Shown here: positions 11,323-17,064 of the stretch, piece by piece
Layout: each line of letters begins with the position of its first letter
Position numbering within the stretch: position 1 is the first letter of the stretch
NCBI GenBank assembly: GCA_041667545.1
Contig: JBAYES010000040.1
Span: 1-18,464, forward strand
DNA from: SLID01 sp041667545
Lineage (GTDB): Bacteria; Omnitrophota; Gorgyraeia; Tantalellales; Tantalellaceae
Direction: 5' to 3'
Length of the DNA stretch: 18,464 bases
Made by a program: the position numbers and the translations under genes
Notes under the pieces: generated by a model
The model's database searches: none
Told to the model about the DNA's origin: nothing
What the model saw: the letters and a program-made list of their open reading frames with translations, nothing else

Positions 11323-11352
11323 CGTAAGGGCACATTGCAATGTGCCCTTACG
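11323..11352. repeat. Perfect 30-bp palindrome (REP-like)
   Basis: Arms CGTAAGGGCACATTG (11323-11337) and CAATGTGCCCTTACG (11338-11352) are exact reverse complements with no loop. It starts 1 nt after the purF-like stop codon. No U-run follows, so it is a poor intrinsic terminator on its own. A second copy with one arm mismatch lies at 14551-14578 inside a RAYT remnant, and the two copies differ by a compensated pair (A-T versus G-C at the fifth position). Confidence 0.85.
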
Positions 11353-11395
11353 CAAAAAACAGGTATGACCCCTTTTTTGCTGAAGGAGGCGGAAA

Positions 11396-12178
11396 TTGAG
11401 AGCTGTTATTTACTATTTCACCGGAACGGGGAATTCTCTTGCCATAGCGAAGGATCTGGCAAATGATCTGGAAGGGAAGATCGTCTCTATCGCGGGGCTT
11501 GCAAATAAAGAAAAGATATCGACTGACGCGGATGTTGTGGGGATAGTCTATCCCGTCTATGCTTTGGGTATACCTCGTATAGTGGCAAGATTCATCAAGA
11601 AATTGGATCCCGGGAAAGATCAATACGTATTCACCATAGCTAACTATGCCATGGTTCAGGGAGCCGGGTTAACCTCGGCGCACAGGCTTTTAAAGAGAAA
11701 GGGTATTATCCCGAAGGCGGGTTTCGGAATTGTAATGCCGAATAACTATACGCCTTTCGGCGGGGCTATCCCTGAGGAAAAGCAAAAGGCCATATTTCAG
11801 GCCCAAAAAGACAAGGTTAAAAAGATAGCAAAGATCGTGAGAAACGGCCAGGCTGTTCCTCCCGAAACGGGATTTTTCCTGGCAAGGTGGCTTTTGGGCG
11901 AACCCATGGCTATTTTAAGCGCGATCGTGGCTCCGAGAGAGGACAAGAATTTTCGTCTTAACGAAAAGTGCAATGGCTGCGGAATATGCGCAAAATTGTG
12001 CCCGGTCGGGAATATTGAGATGTCCGGAGACAGGCCCGTTTGGAAACATTATTGCGAATTATGTTTCGCTTGTTTTCAATGGTGTCCGCGGGAAGCGATC
12101 GAATTCGGAAAGTCAACCATAGGGAAAAAACGTTACCATCATCCTCAGATCGCCATAGGGGATATAAGGGTAGAGTAA
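11396..12178 (+). CDS. EFR1-type flavodoxin/2x[4Fe-4S] ferredoxin protein
   Basis: A 260-residue two-domain redox protein. Residues 1-175 have a flavodoxin fold with YYFTGTGNSLAIAK (6-19) as the FMN loop and VYPVYALGIPRIVARF (51-66). Residues 188-235 hold two ferredoxin motifs: C192-C195-C198-C202 followed by P, and C220-C223-C226-C230 followed by P. This layout matches EFR1-family proteins, which are thought to move electrons between ferredoxin-like centres and flavin in anaerobes; the partner here is unknown. The start is TTG at 11396, supported by GAAGGAGG about 7 nt upstream and by the family N-terminus beginning right there. It follows the palindrome after the PurF-like gene. Confidence 0.9.
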   Translation: MRAVIYYFTGTGNSLAIAKDLANDLEGKIVSIAGLANKEKISTDADVVGIVYPVYALGIPRIVARFIKKLDPGKDQYVFTIANYAMVQGAGLTSAHRLLKRKGIIPKAGFGIVMPNNYTPFGGAIPEEKQKAIFQAQKDKVKKIAKIVRNGQAVPPETGFFLARWLLGEPMAILSAIVAPREDKNFRLNEKCNGCGICAKLCPVGNIEMSGDRPVWKHYCELCFACFQWCPREAIEFGKSTIGKKRYHHPQIAIGDIRVE

Positions 12179-12220
12179 GAAATAGGTGTGATCCTTTTTT
12201 GGAGGATTGAGGAGACCTAA

Positions 12221-13135
12221 ATGAATACGCGCAATGAGCAGAATATTTTAGCATTCTCTGCCTGCGGGGCCTTATTTTTCGCGGTATTGGCTCTAATATG
12301 GGGTTTATTGGCCAGATCCCAGATGATAATGTTTGACGGCATCTATTCTTTTATCAGCCTTATTTTGACCGGTCTTTACTTTTATGTTGCTAAGAACATT
12401 GAAAAGGGCAGAGATGAAAGCTTTCCGTTCGGAAGAACACAGCTTGAACCGATGGTGGTAGTAGTACAGTCAGTTGTTTTGATGATCATATGCATAAAGG
12501 CTTTCAGTAGCGCCGTTATTTCATTGTTTTCCGGAGGACAGCGTTTAGACAGTTTGTCCGGTATGACATATGCCGTCGTAGGGGTGATAGGTTGCTTTAT
12601 CGCCTGGAATTATATCGGTCATAAAGCGGGGAAAGCTTCCCATAGATCAGAATTAATAAGTACTCTTGCCTCGCAGTGGCTTATGGATACGCTGTTGAGC
12701 CTTGCGGTATTAATAGGTTTTTTTATCGGTCATATTATTCGATTTTCCATATACAGCAATTACTCTCGATATATAGATCCGCTCATGGTAATGATAGCCG
12801 TTCTCTTTTTTGTCAGACAACCCATACTTTCATTCATAGAAGGAATAAAAGGAATTCTTGTTATGGCTCCGGAGAAAACTATTTATAATGCCTCAAAAGA
12901 AGCGATCGAAGAGATCGCCAGTAAGAGGAACTTTGAAGACATTATTTTGCGGTTAGGTAAAGCGGGCCGCGAACTTATTTATGAGATAGATCTTATAGTC
13001 GGAGATCCAAACGATTCATACTCTATTGCCGAGATGGATGCTATGCGTGAGGAATTAGAAAGCCGACTTCGCAGCTTGTTTAACAGGCCATTGCGCCTGT
13101 ACCTATCGTTTGTACACGAAAAAAATCAGGTCTAA
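12221..13135 (+). CDS. Cation diffusion facilitator (CDF) family transporter
   Basis: A 304-residue inner-membrane protein with about six hydrophobic segments (roughly 8-32, 36-58, 78-104, 114-134, 148-172, 184-205) and a soluble C-terminal domain. The FPFGRTQLEPM motif (68-78) after the second segment is typical of the CDF family, as are the GIYSF/SQWLMDTLLSL helices. Likely role: proton-coupled efflux of a divalent metal. Where many CDFs have HxxxD or DxxxD, the second helix has only D39 (then S43) and the fifth has Q152/D156, so the metal site is incomplete and the substrate cannot be read. The ATG has GGAGG about 23 nt upstream and a closer GGAGA (12211-12215), which I take as the ribosome site. 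Confidence 0.87.
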   Translation: MNTRNEQNILAFSACGALFFAVLALIWGLLARSQMIMFDGIYSFISLILTGLYFYVAKNIEKGRDESFPFGRTQLEPMVVVVQSVVLMIICIKAFSSAVISLFSGGQRLDSLSGMTYAVVGVIGCFIAWNYIGHKAGKASHRSELISTLASQWLMDTLLSLAVLIGFFIGHIIRFSIYSNYSRYIDPLMVMIAVLFFVRQPILSFIEGIKGILVMAPEKTIYNASKEAIEEIASKRNFEDIILRLGKAGRELIYEIDLIVGDPNDSYSIAEMDAMREELESRLRSLFNRPLRLYLSFVHEKNQV

Positions 13136-13161
13136 AACTCTGAAAAGAAATAGGAGGATCG

Positions 13162-13980
13162 ATGGATAATAATAAGTTGAAAATGGCCGTAACCGCCGGC
13201 GCTATAATTGTAGGATGCCTGGTCGTCGCATTATGGCTTCTGCTTCCGTTCCCCTTTTCTCCGCGCACTCAGGCGCCTGTCACATCTGAGGAGTTCTTTT
13301 TAATAAAAGTTGAAACAGAAATGGATAGCATGAGAATGCTTTTAGCCCTCAGGAACAAGATGGGATTTATTGAGGCACAAGACCCCGCAGAGAGGATCCG
13401 CGATCTATGTTTTAATGTAGATAAAGAAGGCTGGAAAAGATGGAGCGAGATAGTGGATGATATGAATTCCTGGTATAAGCGCCTCGTGATACAAGGAACC
13501 GCCTCTTTGGAAGAAGTGCTGGGCGAACTTTATACAAAATATCCTTTCTTAAACTTGGAAGGTGCAGAGAGCCAGGAGTATTTGGGCGATATGATCATTA
13601 AAACCCCGGTACTGGGATCGAACTGGAATACATCGTCAGCAGAGTGGAGCAATATTCCCGGTCTTTTAATAAAGAAAATGATCGACAAAGGAAATGTTTT
13701 TGTTGTTTTTGAAGGCGACATGGAGATAGTTTCCCCAAAAACGGGTATTCACACGGGATCAATTCGTCTACTGGTGAATGACGAAGAGAGAGGCATAAAA
13801 GAATTAAGTATGACAGTATCTTCAACCGGAATATCCAAATCGGGATCTTTAATATTGAAATGGAAAGGAGAACTGGCCCCGGGAGAACATATCATTAAGG
13901 TGCAGGCTAAAGTCAGCGATAGCGATACCAGTTTGAAACCGGCCAAAGGAGATGTTCCCAAGCTGGTATTGATTAAATAA
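13162..13980 (+). CDS. Membrane-anchored protein of unknown function
   Basis: A 272-residue protein I do not recognise. Residues about 8-30 are one strong hydrophobic helix (AVTAGAIIVGCLVVALWLLL) followed by a Pro-rich turn, so it is probably an N-terminal signal anchor with the rest outside the cytoplasm. Residues about 40-130 look helical and charged (EEFFLIKVETEMDSMRML, WKRWSEIVDDMNSWYKRL). Residues 165-272 look beta-rich (VFVVFEGDMEIVSPKTG, SGSLILKWKGELAPGEH), suggesting a compact C-terminal beta domain. AGGAGG about 7 nt before the ATG fixes the start. It lies 26 nt after the CDF transporter and just before a TauE/SafE permease, so it may be an accessory of one of these. Confidence 0.75.
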   Translation: MDNNKLKMAVTAGAIIVGCLVVALWLLLPFPFSPRTQAPVTSEEFFLIKVETEMDSMRMLLALRNKMGFIEAQDPAERIRDLCFNVDKEGWKRWSEIVDDMNSWYKRLVIQGTASLEEVLGELYTKYPFLNLEGAESQEYLGDMIIKTPVLGSNWNTSSAEWSNIPGLLIKKMIDKGNVFVVFEGDMEIVSPKTGIHTGSIRLLVNDEERGIKELSMTVSSTGISKSGSLILKWKGELAPGEHIIKVQAKVSDSDTSLKPAKGDVPKLVLIK

Positions 13981-14004
13981 GGGGCAAAAAGAGATGGTGA
14001 ATAT

Positions 14005-14364
14005 ATGATAAACATTTTGCTTTATATTTTGATCGGCCTTTTTGCGGGTACAATAAGCGGTTTAGTTGGAATAGGAGGAGGGGTTATAATTATTCCTGCT
14101 CTTATTTATCTCTTTAAATTTTCCCAACACGCGGCGCAAGGGACAACTTTAGCGATGTTGATCCCGCCCATTGGTATATTGGCGGCTTTGGCTTATTACA
14201 AACAGGGACATGTCAATCTTCCGGTAGCGGCATTTATATGTTTGGGATTTGTTATAGGCGGCTTCTTAGGCGCGAAATTCGCTATAAGTTGTCCGGAAGT
14301 CCTGCTAAGGAAAATATTCGGTGTCTGCTTGCTACTTATTGCCGGATACATAATTTTCAAGTAA
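14005..14364 (+). CDS. Half-size TauE/SafE (UPF0721) family permease
   Basis: A 119-residue membrane protein with about four hydrophobic helices. The GLVGIGGGVIIIPAL motif (about 19-33) and AAQGTTLAMLIPP are typical of the first repeat of TauE/SafE sulfite/organosulfur exporters; full-length members (about 250 aa) carry two such repeats. This one has a single repeat and then a normal end (LLIAGYIIFK), so it is probably a genuine half-size form that works as a dimer rather than a truncation. Substrate unknown. The ribosome site is weak (GAGATGGTGA upstream). Confidence 0.85.
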   Translation: MINILLYILIGLFAGTISGLVGIGGGVIIIPALIYLFKFSQHAAQGTTLAMLIPPIGILAALAYYKQGHVNLPVAAFICLGFVIGGFLGAKFAISCPEVLLRKIFGVCLLLIAGYIIFK

Positions 14365-14377
14365 GCGGGAATAACAG

Positions 14378-14532
14378 ATGACAGAGAATATGAATATGGA
14401 AATTATGATCAAACCCGCAGGTATAATTAATACGCCGTATAAAGGATCCGAAGTCTTCTCGGTAGACCTTTTCTTGAAGATTCAGAACACGGCATATTTG
14501 CCATACGCAGTTCGCATCGGCCGAATCATATT
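14378..14532 (+). pseudogene. trmO: trmO (tsaA) remnant with internal deletion and frameshift
   Basis: Two pieces of a TrmO-type tRNA (adenine37-N6)-methyltransferase. From the ATG at 14378, residues 8-22 read EIMIKPAGIINTPYK, the family N-terminus, then the sequence diverges. In the next frame, 14455-14532 reads LLGRPFLEDSEHGIFAIRSS plus HRPNHI, the later conserved TrmO block (PFLED...G+FAtRsp.RPN.IG). By comparison with the copy at 18164, about 50 codons between the blocks are missing and the frame has shifted. The sequence then turns into RAYT at PNHI|HG. A 54-codon open frame (14378-14542) remains but should not make a working enzyme. Confidence 0.7.
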
Positions 14533-14814
14533 CATGGAATAATAAATATCGTAGGGGCACATTGCAATGGGCCCCTACATGATCGGGTTGAAAAATTCGG
14601 ACGATCAATATCAAATTCAATACCGACGATTATCACATTATTTAAATCGACAACAACGAAACGAATAAATCAATTACGAAATACACCCCGAAAACCGGTT
14701 TGGCAAAGAGGATTTTACGAACACGTAATACGGGATGAATACGATCTTAACCGCATCCGGGAATACATCATAAATAACCCCGCCAATTGGGAAAGTGACG
14801 AGTATTACCAATAG
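14521..14814 (+). pseudogene. RAYT (REP-associated tyrosine transposase) C-terminal remnant
   Basis: In the frame ending at TAG 14812-14814 the sequence reads PNHIHGIINIVGAHC..., then GRSISNSIPTIITLFKS, TTTKRINQ and VWQRGFYEHVIRDEYDLNRI, ending REYIINNPANWESDEYYQ. PNHIHGI is the HUH motif of IS200/RAYT transposases, and the WQR-YEH-IR..-LN-IR-YI-NNP-W block is the family C-terminus. The N-terminal third is missing, replaced in frame by trmO sequence, so this is a fragment. A REP-like palindrome (14551-14578) lies inside the frame and is translated as VGAHCNGPL. Confidence 0.8.
14551..14578. repeat. REP-like palindrome inside the RAYT remnant
   Basis: Arms GTAGGGGCACATTG (14551-14564) and CAATGGGCCCCTAC (14565-14578) pair at 13 of 14 positions with no loop. 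It is the same family as the perfect palindrome at 11323-11352. It lies in frame within the RAYT coding remnant. Confidence 0.8.
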
Positions 14815-14820
14815 GCAAAA

Positions 14821-14850
14821 TGTCGCAAAACTTGCATACTTTTTGCGACA
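14821..14850. repeat. Hairpin A of the palindrome array
   Basis: TGTCGCAAAA (14821-14830) and TTTTGCGACA (14841-14850) form a 10-bp stem around the loop CTTGCATACT. The 30-nt unit aligns base for base with the core of hairpin D (15007-15036), differing at positions 5-6 and 25-26 in a compensated way (GC/GC here, AG/CT there). It starts 6 nt after the RAYT stop. Confidence 0.8.
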
Positions 14851-14871
14851 GAGGGGTGTCGAATGGCCCAT

Positions 14872-14914
14872 AAATGTCCATTACCTTGAAATGTCCACTG
14901 GATAGTGGACATTT
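14872..14914. repeat. Hairpin B with an extra half-site
   Basis: AAATGTCCACT (14889-14899) and AGTGGACATTT (14904-14914) form an 11-bp stem with the 4-nt loop GGAT. A lone half-site AAATGTCCA lies just upstream (14872-14880). It is related to hairpin C by a T-for-C change that is matched on the opposite arm. Confidence 0.8.
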
Positions 14915-14931
14915 AGCTTTACCAGACCCGC

Positions 14932-14990
14932 AATGTTCACTTTTTACTAATGTTCACTACTTGGTGAACATTACCAGTTGAGTGAACATT
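14932..14990. repeat. Nested hairpin C (two pairs of inverted half-sites)
   Basis: The inner pair is TAATGTTCAC (14948-14957) and GTGAACATTA (14964-14973), a 10-bp stem with a 6-nt loop. The outer pair is AATGTTCACT (14932-14941) and AGTGAACATT (14981-14990). All four half-sites share AATGTTCAC. The set could fold as nested stems or act as a cluster of operator half-sites. Confidence 0.8.
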
Positions 14991-15004
14991 AGGCCTCAGG
15001 TGTC

Positions 15005-15038
15005 TTTGTCAGAAAAACTGTATACTTTTTCTGACAAA
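15005..15038. repeat. Hairpin D of the palindrome array
   Basis: TTTGTCAGAAAAA (15005-15017) and TTTTTCTGACAAA (15026-15038) form a perfect 13-bp stem with the loop CTGTATAC. It is the longest stem of the array and shares a 30-nt layout with hairpin A. On the + strand the right arm starts with five Ts inside the stem, so it is not a standard terminator. Confidence 0.82.
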
Positions 15039-15071
15039 TTTCGGTTTAATATGGTCCTTTAATGACAAGCG

Positions 15072-15097
15072 TATATTTACAAAAGAGCATAAATATA
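15072..15097. repeat. Weak A/T inverted repeat before the HTH gene
   Basis: TATATTTA (15072-15079) and TAAATATA (15090-15097) are inverted with a 10-nt gap, about 30 nt upstream of the -35 box of the HTH gene. It could be an operator for that regulator, but A/T repeats of this length also arise by chance. Confidence 0.3.
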
Positions 15098-15127
15098 AAC
15101 CAGAGTTTTTGCGGCAGGAGTTCAACG

Positions 15128-15156
15128 TTGACTTTAGCGTGAATCTGTGCTATAAG
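15128..15156 (+). promoter_or_regulatory. Sigma70-type promoter with extended -10 for the HTH/DUF1016 module
   Basis: TTGACT (15128-15133) and TATAAG (15151-15156) are spaced by exactly 17 bp, and TGC directly precedes the -10 (extended -10 TGn). Transcription would start near 15163, about 47 nt before the HTH start codon. It supports an independent transcript for 15210-16730. Confidence 0.65.
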
Positions 15157-15209
15157 ATGCAATATGTGCAAACGAGGTAATCCTGTCAAAATAAGAGGAG
15201 TGATACCCC

Positions 15210-15422
15210 ATGGACATTATTAAAAAATTAGAATTATACCGTTTAGAAAATAAAATCACACAGCAGGATATAGCTAAAGAGCTGGGCGTTGCTTTTTCGA
15301 CAGTCAGCAGATGGTTTAACGGAAAAACCACCCCAAGCAAGATCCAACAGTATCATGTGGAAAAGTATTTAAGCAAGAGAGAAAAGGAAAGAACAAAAGC
15401 GGCAAAGAGGGATAGATCTTGA
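15210..15422 (+). CDS. Small XRE/Cro-type helix-turn-helix protein
   Basis: A 70-residue DNA-binding protein. Residues about 3-55 form an HTH_3-type fold: LELYRLENKITQQDIAKELG is helices 1-2 and VAFSTVSRWFNGKTTPS is the recognition helix and turn, followed by a basic tail (SKREKERTKAAKRDRS). GAGGAG at 15195-15200 lies 9 nt before the ATG. It has no other domain, so it is most likely a repressor or antitoxin-like partner of the nuclease gene 27 nt downstream. Autoregulation through the inverted repeats upstream is plausible but inferred. Confidence 0.85.
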   Translation: MDIIKKLELYRLENKITQQDIAKELGVAFSTVSRWFNGKTTPSKIQQYHVEKYLSKREKERTKAAKRDRS

Positions 15423-15449
15423 TGATTACAGTATATCGGAGGCATAAAA

Positions 15450-16472
15450 ATGGCTAAAGAATTGACGCATAGAAAAGAATATGGTGATTTTTTACGAGAA
15501 GTTAAAGAGCGGATCAGATCTGCTCAGTATGAGGCTCTGAAGAAGGTTAATAAAGAGCTCATTCATTTGTACTGGGATATCGGGAAGATGATTGTTGAAC
15601 AGCAAAAGAAACGCGGCTGGGGCAAGGCAATCGTGCAGAACATTGCGCAGGATTTACAAAAAGAATTCATAGGTATTTCAGGGTTCTCATCTCAAAATTT
15701 ATGGTATATGCGCCAGTTTTATTTGGAATACTCTAACGACAAAAAACTCCAACCACTGGTTGGAGAAATTGGATGGTCTCATAATGTTGTTATTATGTCG
15801 AAATGCAAAGACGATCTTGAGCGTGAGTTTTACATTCGCATGACGCGCCGAATGGGATGGACGAAAAATGTACTTATTCATCAGATTGAAAACAAAACAT
15901 ATGAAAAAACCATGGTAAATCAGACTAATTTCAAAAGAACACTACCGGCTAAAATCCAAAAACAAGCTAAATTAGCCTTAAAAGATGAGTACGCGTTTGA
16001 TTTTCTTGAGTTAGGGGAAGAACACAATGAATTGGAGCTTGAAAGAGCGATTGTCGCTAAGGTTAATCGATTTCTTATAGAGATGGGTGGGGCGTTTGCT
16101 TTTATGGGTAATAAATACAGACTTGAGATCGAAGGAAATGAATATTTTATAGATATTCTTTTATATCACAGAAAATTACGTTGCTTAGTAGCGATAGAGT
16201 TAAAGATTGGAGATTTTAAGCCGGAATTCATAGGTAAAATGCAGTTTTATCTAGCGGCCTTAGATTCTGAAATGAAAGAAAAATATGAAAACCCATCCAT
16301 TGGAATAATTGTTTGCAAGGAAAAGAAGCGCACCATAGTGGAATACGCGCTAAAAGAAAGTAAAAAGCCGATTGCGGTAGCTCAGTACAAAATTACAACA
16401 AAATTGCCTAAAGAACTGAAAAAGCAATTGCCTTCACCGGAGCAAATACAGGAGTTGATAGAGCATATTTAA
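15450..16472 (+). CDS. DUF1016/YhcG-type PDDEXK nuclease
   Basis: A 340-residue protein with the YhcG layout. Residues about 10-150 form the DUF1016 N-terminal helical domain (VNKELIHLYWDIGKMIVEQQ, GFSSQNLWYMRQFY, VGEIGWSHNVVIMSKCKD, FYIRMTRRMGW). Residues about 175-320 form the PDDEXK nuclease domain: D235 in YFIDILLYH, E250 and K252 in VAIELKIGDFKPEF, then GKMQFYLAALD. All expected catalytic residues are present, so it should be an active DNA nuclease; the family has been linked to DNA metabolism, defence or mobile elements. GGAGG about 8 nt before the ATG supports the start. It is preceded by a small HTH gene and sits in an AT-richer segment bordered by repeats, suggesting recent transfer. 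Confidence 0.92.
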   Translation: MAKELTHRKEYGDFLREVKERIRSAQYEALKKVNKELIHLYWDIGKMIVEQQKKRGWGKAIVQNIAQDLQKEFIGISGFSSQNLWYMRQFYLEYSNDKKLQPLVGEIGWSHNVVIMSKCKDDLEREFYIRMTRRMGWTKNVLIHQIENKTYEKTMVNQTNFKRTLPAKIQKQAKLALKDEYAFDFLELGEEHNELELERAIVAKVNRFLIEMGGAFAFMGNKYRLEIEGNEYFIDILLYHRKLRCLVAIELKIGDFKPEFIGKMQFYLAALDSEMKEKYENPSIGIIVCKEKKRTIVEYALKESKKPIAVAQYKITTKLPKELKKQLPSPEQIQELIEHI

Positions 16473-16493
16473 AGTGAGAGGTTTAGATAAATT

Positions 16494-16730
16494 ATGGGAA
16501 CAACAACATTTTTTCAAAGACTTAACGATTGCGGAAAGCCATTGCATAAGATGAGCAAGAAGGAGCTGGAAGAATTAAACAATACCACTCCTTACGATGA
16601 CAAACCTTATAAAGGCGGTTGGCTCGTGCCTATGGAATTGCATAACGGCAATGTGAATGCCTTGGTGTTTTGGAAGGGCAGGTTGATGAAGATCGAAGAT
16701 GCCCCCAAGGTTTTAAATAAAAAGGACTAA
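16494..16730 (+). CDS. Small protein of unknown function (78 aa)
   Basis: A 78-residue protein I do not recognise. It begins MGTTTFFQRLNDCGKPLHKM, has a charged SKKELEELNN helix, and ends with a beta-like GGWLVPMELHNGNVNALVFW segment and a short basic tail. There is no signal or membrane segment. The GAGAGG-like site upstream is acceptable. It lies 21 nt after the nuclease gene on the same strand and so probably belongs to the HTH/DUF1016 module, as a third component or a passenger. Confidence 0.6.
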   Translation: MGTTTFFQRLNDCGKPLHKMSKKELEELNNTTPYDDKPYKGGWLVPMELHNGNVNALVFWKGRLMKIEDAPKVLNKKD

Positions 16731-16906
16731 GTTAGACAGCCAGAGTGGCGGCCGGAGCGGCGGATAAAACCGCATAATGAAGGGAAAGGGGCGAAGTACA
16801 CAAGGGATAGACGGCCGGTCAAGTTTGTCTGGTCCAGAGAATATAAGTACTTCAATAAGGCGTTCATGGAAGAGATAGGATAAAAAAATTGAACAGAATT
16901 CGGAAC

Positions 16907-16942
16907 GCCAGCCGAAGGTTTTTATCAAAACCTTCGGCTGGC
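16907..16942. repeat. Perfect 16-bp hairpin
   Basis: GCCAGCCGAAGGTTTT (16907-16922) and AAAACCTTCGGCTGGC (16927-16942) flank the tetraloop TATC. No T-tract follows on + and the nearest one on - is about 14 nt away, so it is not a clean intrinsic terminator. It could still end transcription of the HTH/DUF1016 module, or be a mobile palindrome. Confidence 0.8.
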
Positions 16943-17008
16943 CGATGGCCGATTTATAGTAAGTCAATGATGTCGCTCGCCGCGGCGCTGGTGGAATAAG
17001 CCCACGGC

Positions 17009-17047
17009 GTCATCCTGAGGAGGAGAGGATCGACGACGAAGGATCTC
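17009..17047. repeat. Interspersed-repeat-like segment (GTCATCCTGAGG...GAAGGATCTC)
   Basis: The GTCATCCTGAGG start and GACGAAGGATCTC end resemble an imperfectly palindromic repeat that I remember as common in many bacterial genomes. Only one copy is in the window, so repeat status is from memory. It lies directly upstream of the methyltransferase ribosome site. Confidence 0.45.
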
Positions 17048-17064
17048 AAAAAGGAACGAACAAC

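Larger units (their letters stand above)
16731..17064. other. 334-bp repeat-rich intergenic region
   Basis: No gene is supported here. It holds a 16-bp-stem hairpin (16907-16942), a GC-rich palindromic patch (CGCCGCGGCG near 16979), and an interspersed-repeat-like segment (17009-17047). Short open frames such as one ending RPVKFVWSREYKYFN...EEIG near 16882 cannot be assigned. The upstream half could be decayed coding sequence. A ribosome site for the methyltransferase (AAGGA, 17051-17055) ends the region. Confidence 0.6.

Noticed and set aside
10761..11335. Long antisense open frames (190 and 161 aa) opposite the PurF-like gene
   Set aside because: They have no recognisable domains or good ribosome sites and are mirror frames of a strongly supported gene; the same holds for the antisense frames opposite the GH57 and glgC genes.
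12676..12888. 70-aa frame inside the CDF gene
   Set aside because: It is out of frame within a continuous transporter with the expected membrane helices.
14357..14620. 87-aa minus-strand frame containing VGAHCNVPL
   Set aside because: The peptide is only the antisense translation of the REP palindrome at 14551-14578; the plus strand carries the RAYT remnant.
14821..15038. CRISPR array
   Set aside because: The repeats are inverted, of four different sequences, with no regular spacers and no cas genes.
16731..16906. Decayed gene (frames reading GPENISTSIRRSWKR or RPVKFVWSREYKYFN)
   Set aside because: The frames are short, conflict with each other and match no family I can name.
16907..16942. 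Intrinsic terminator
   Set aside because: No T-tract follows the stem on either strand within the usual distance; kept as a hairpin only.
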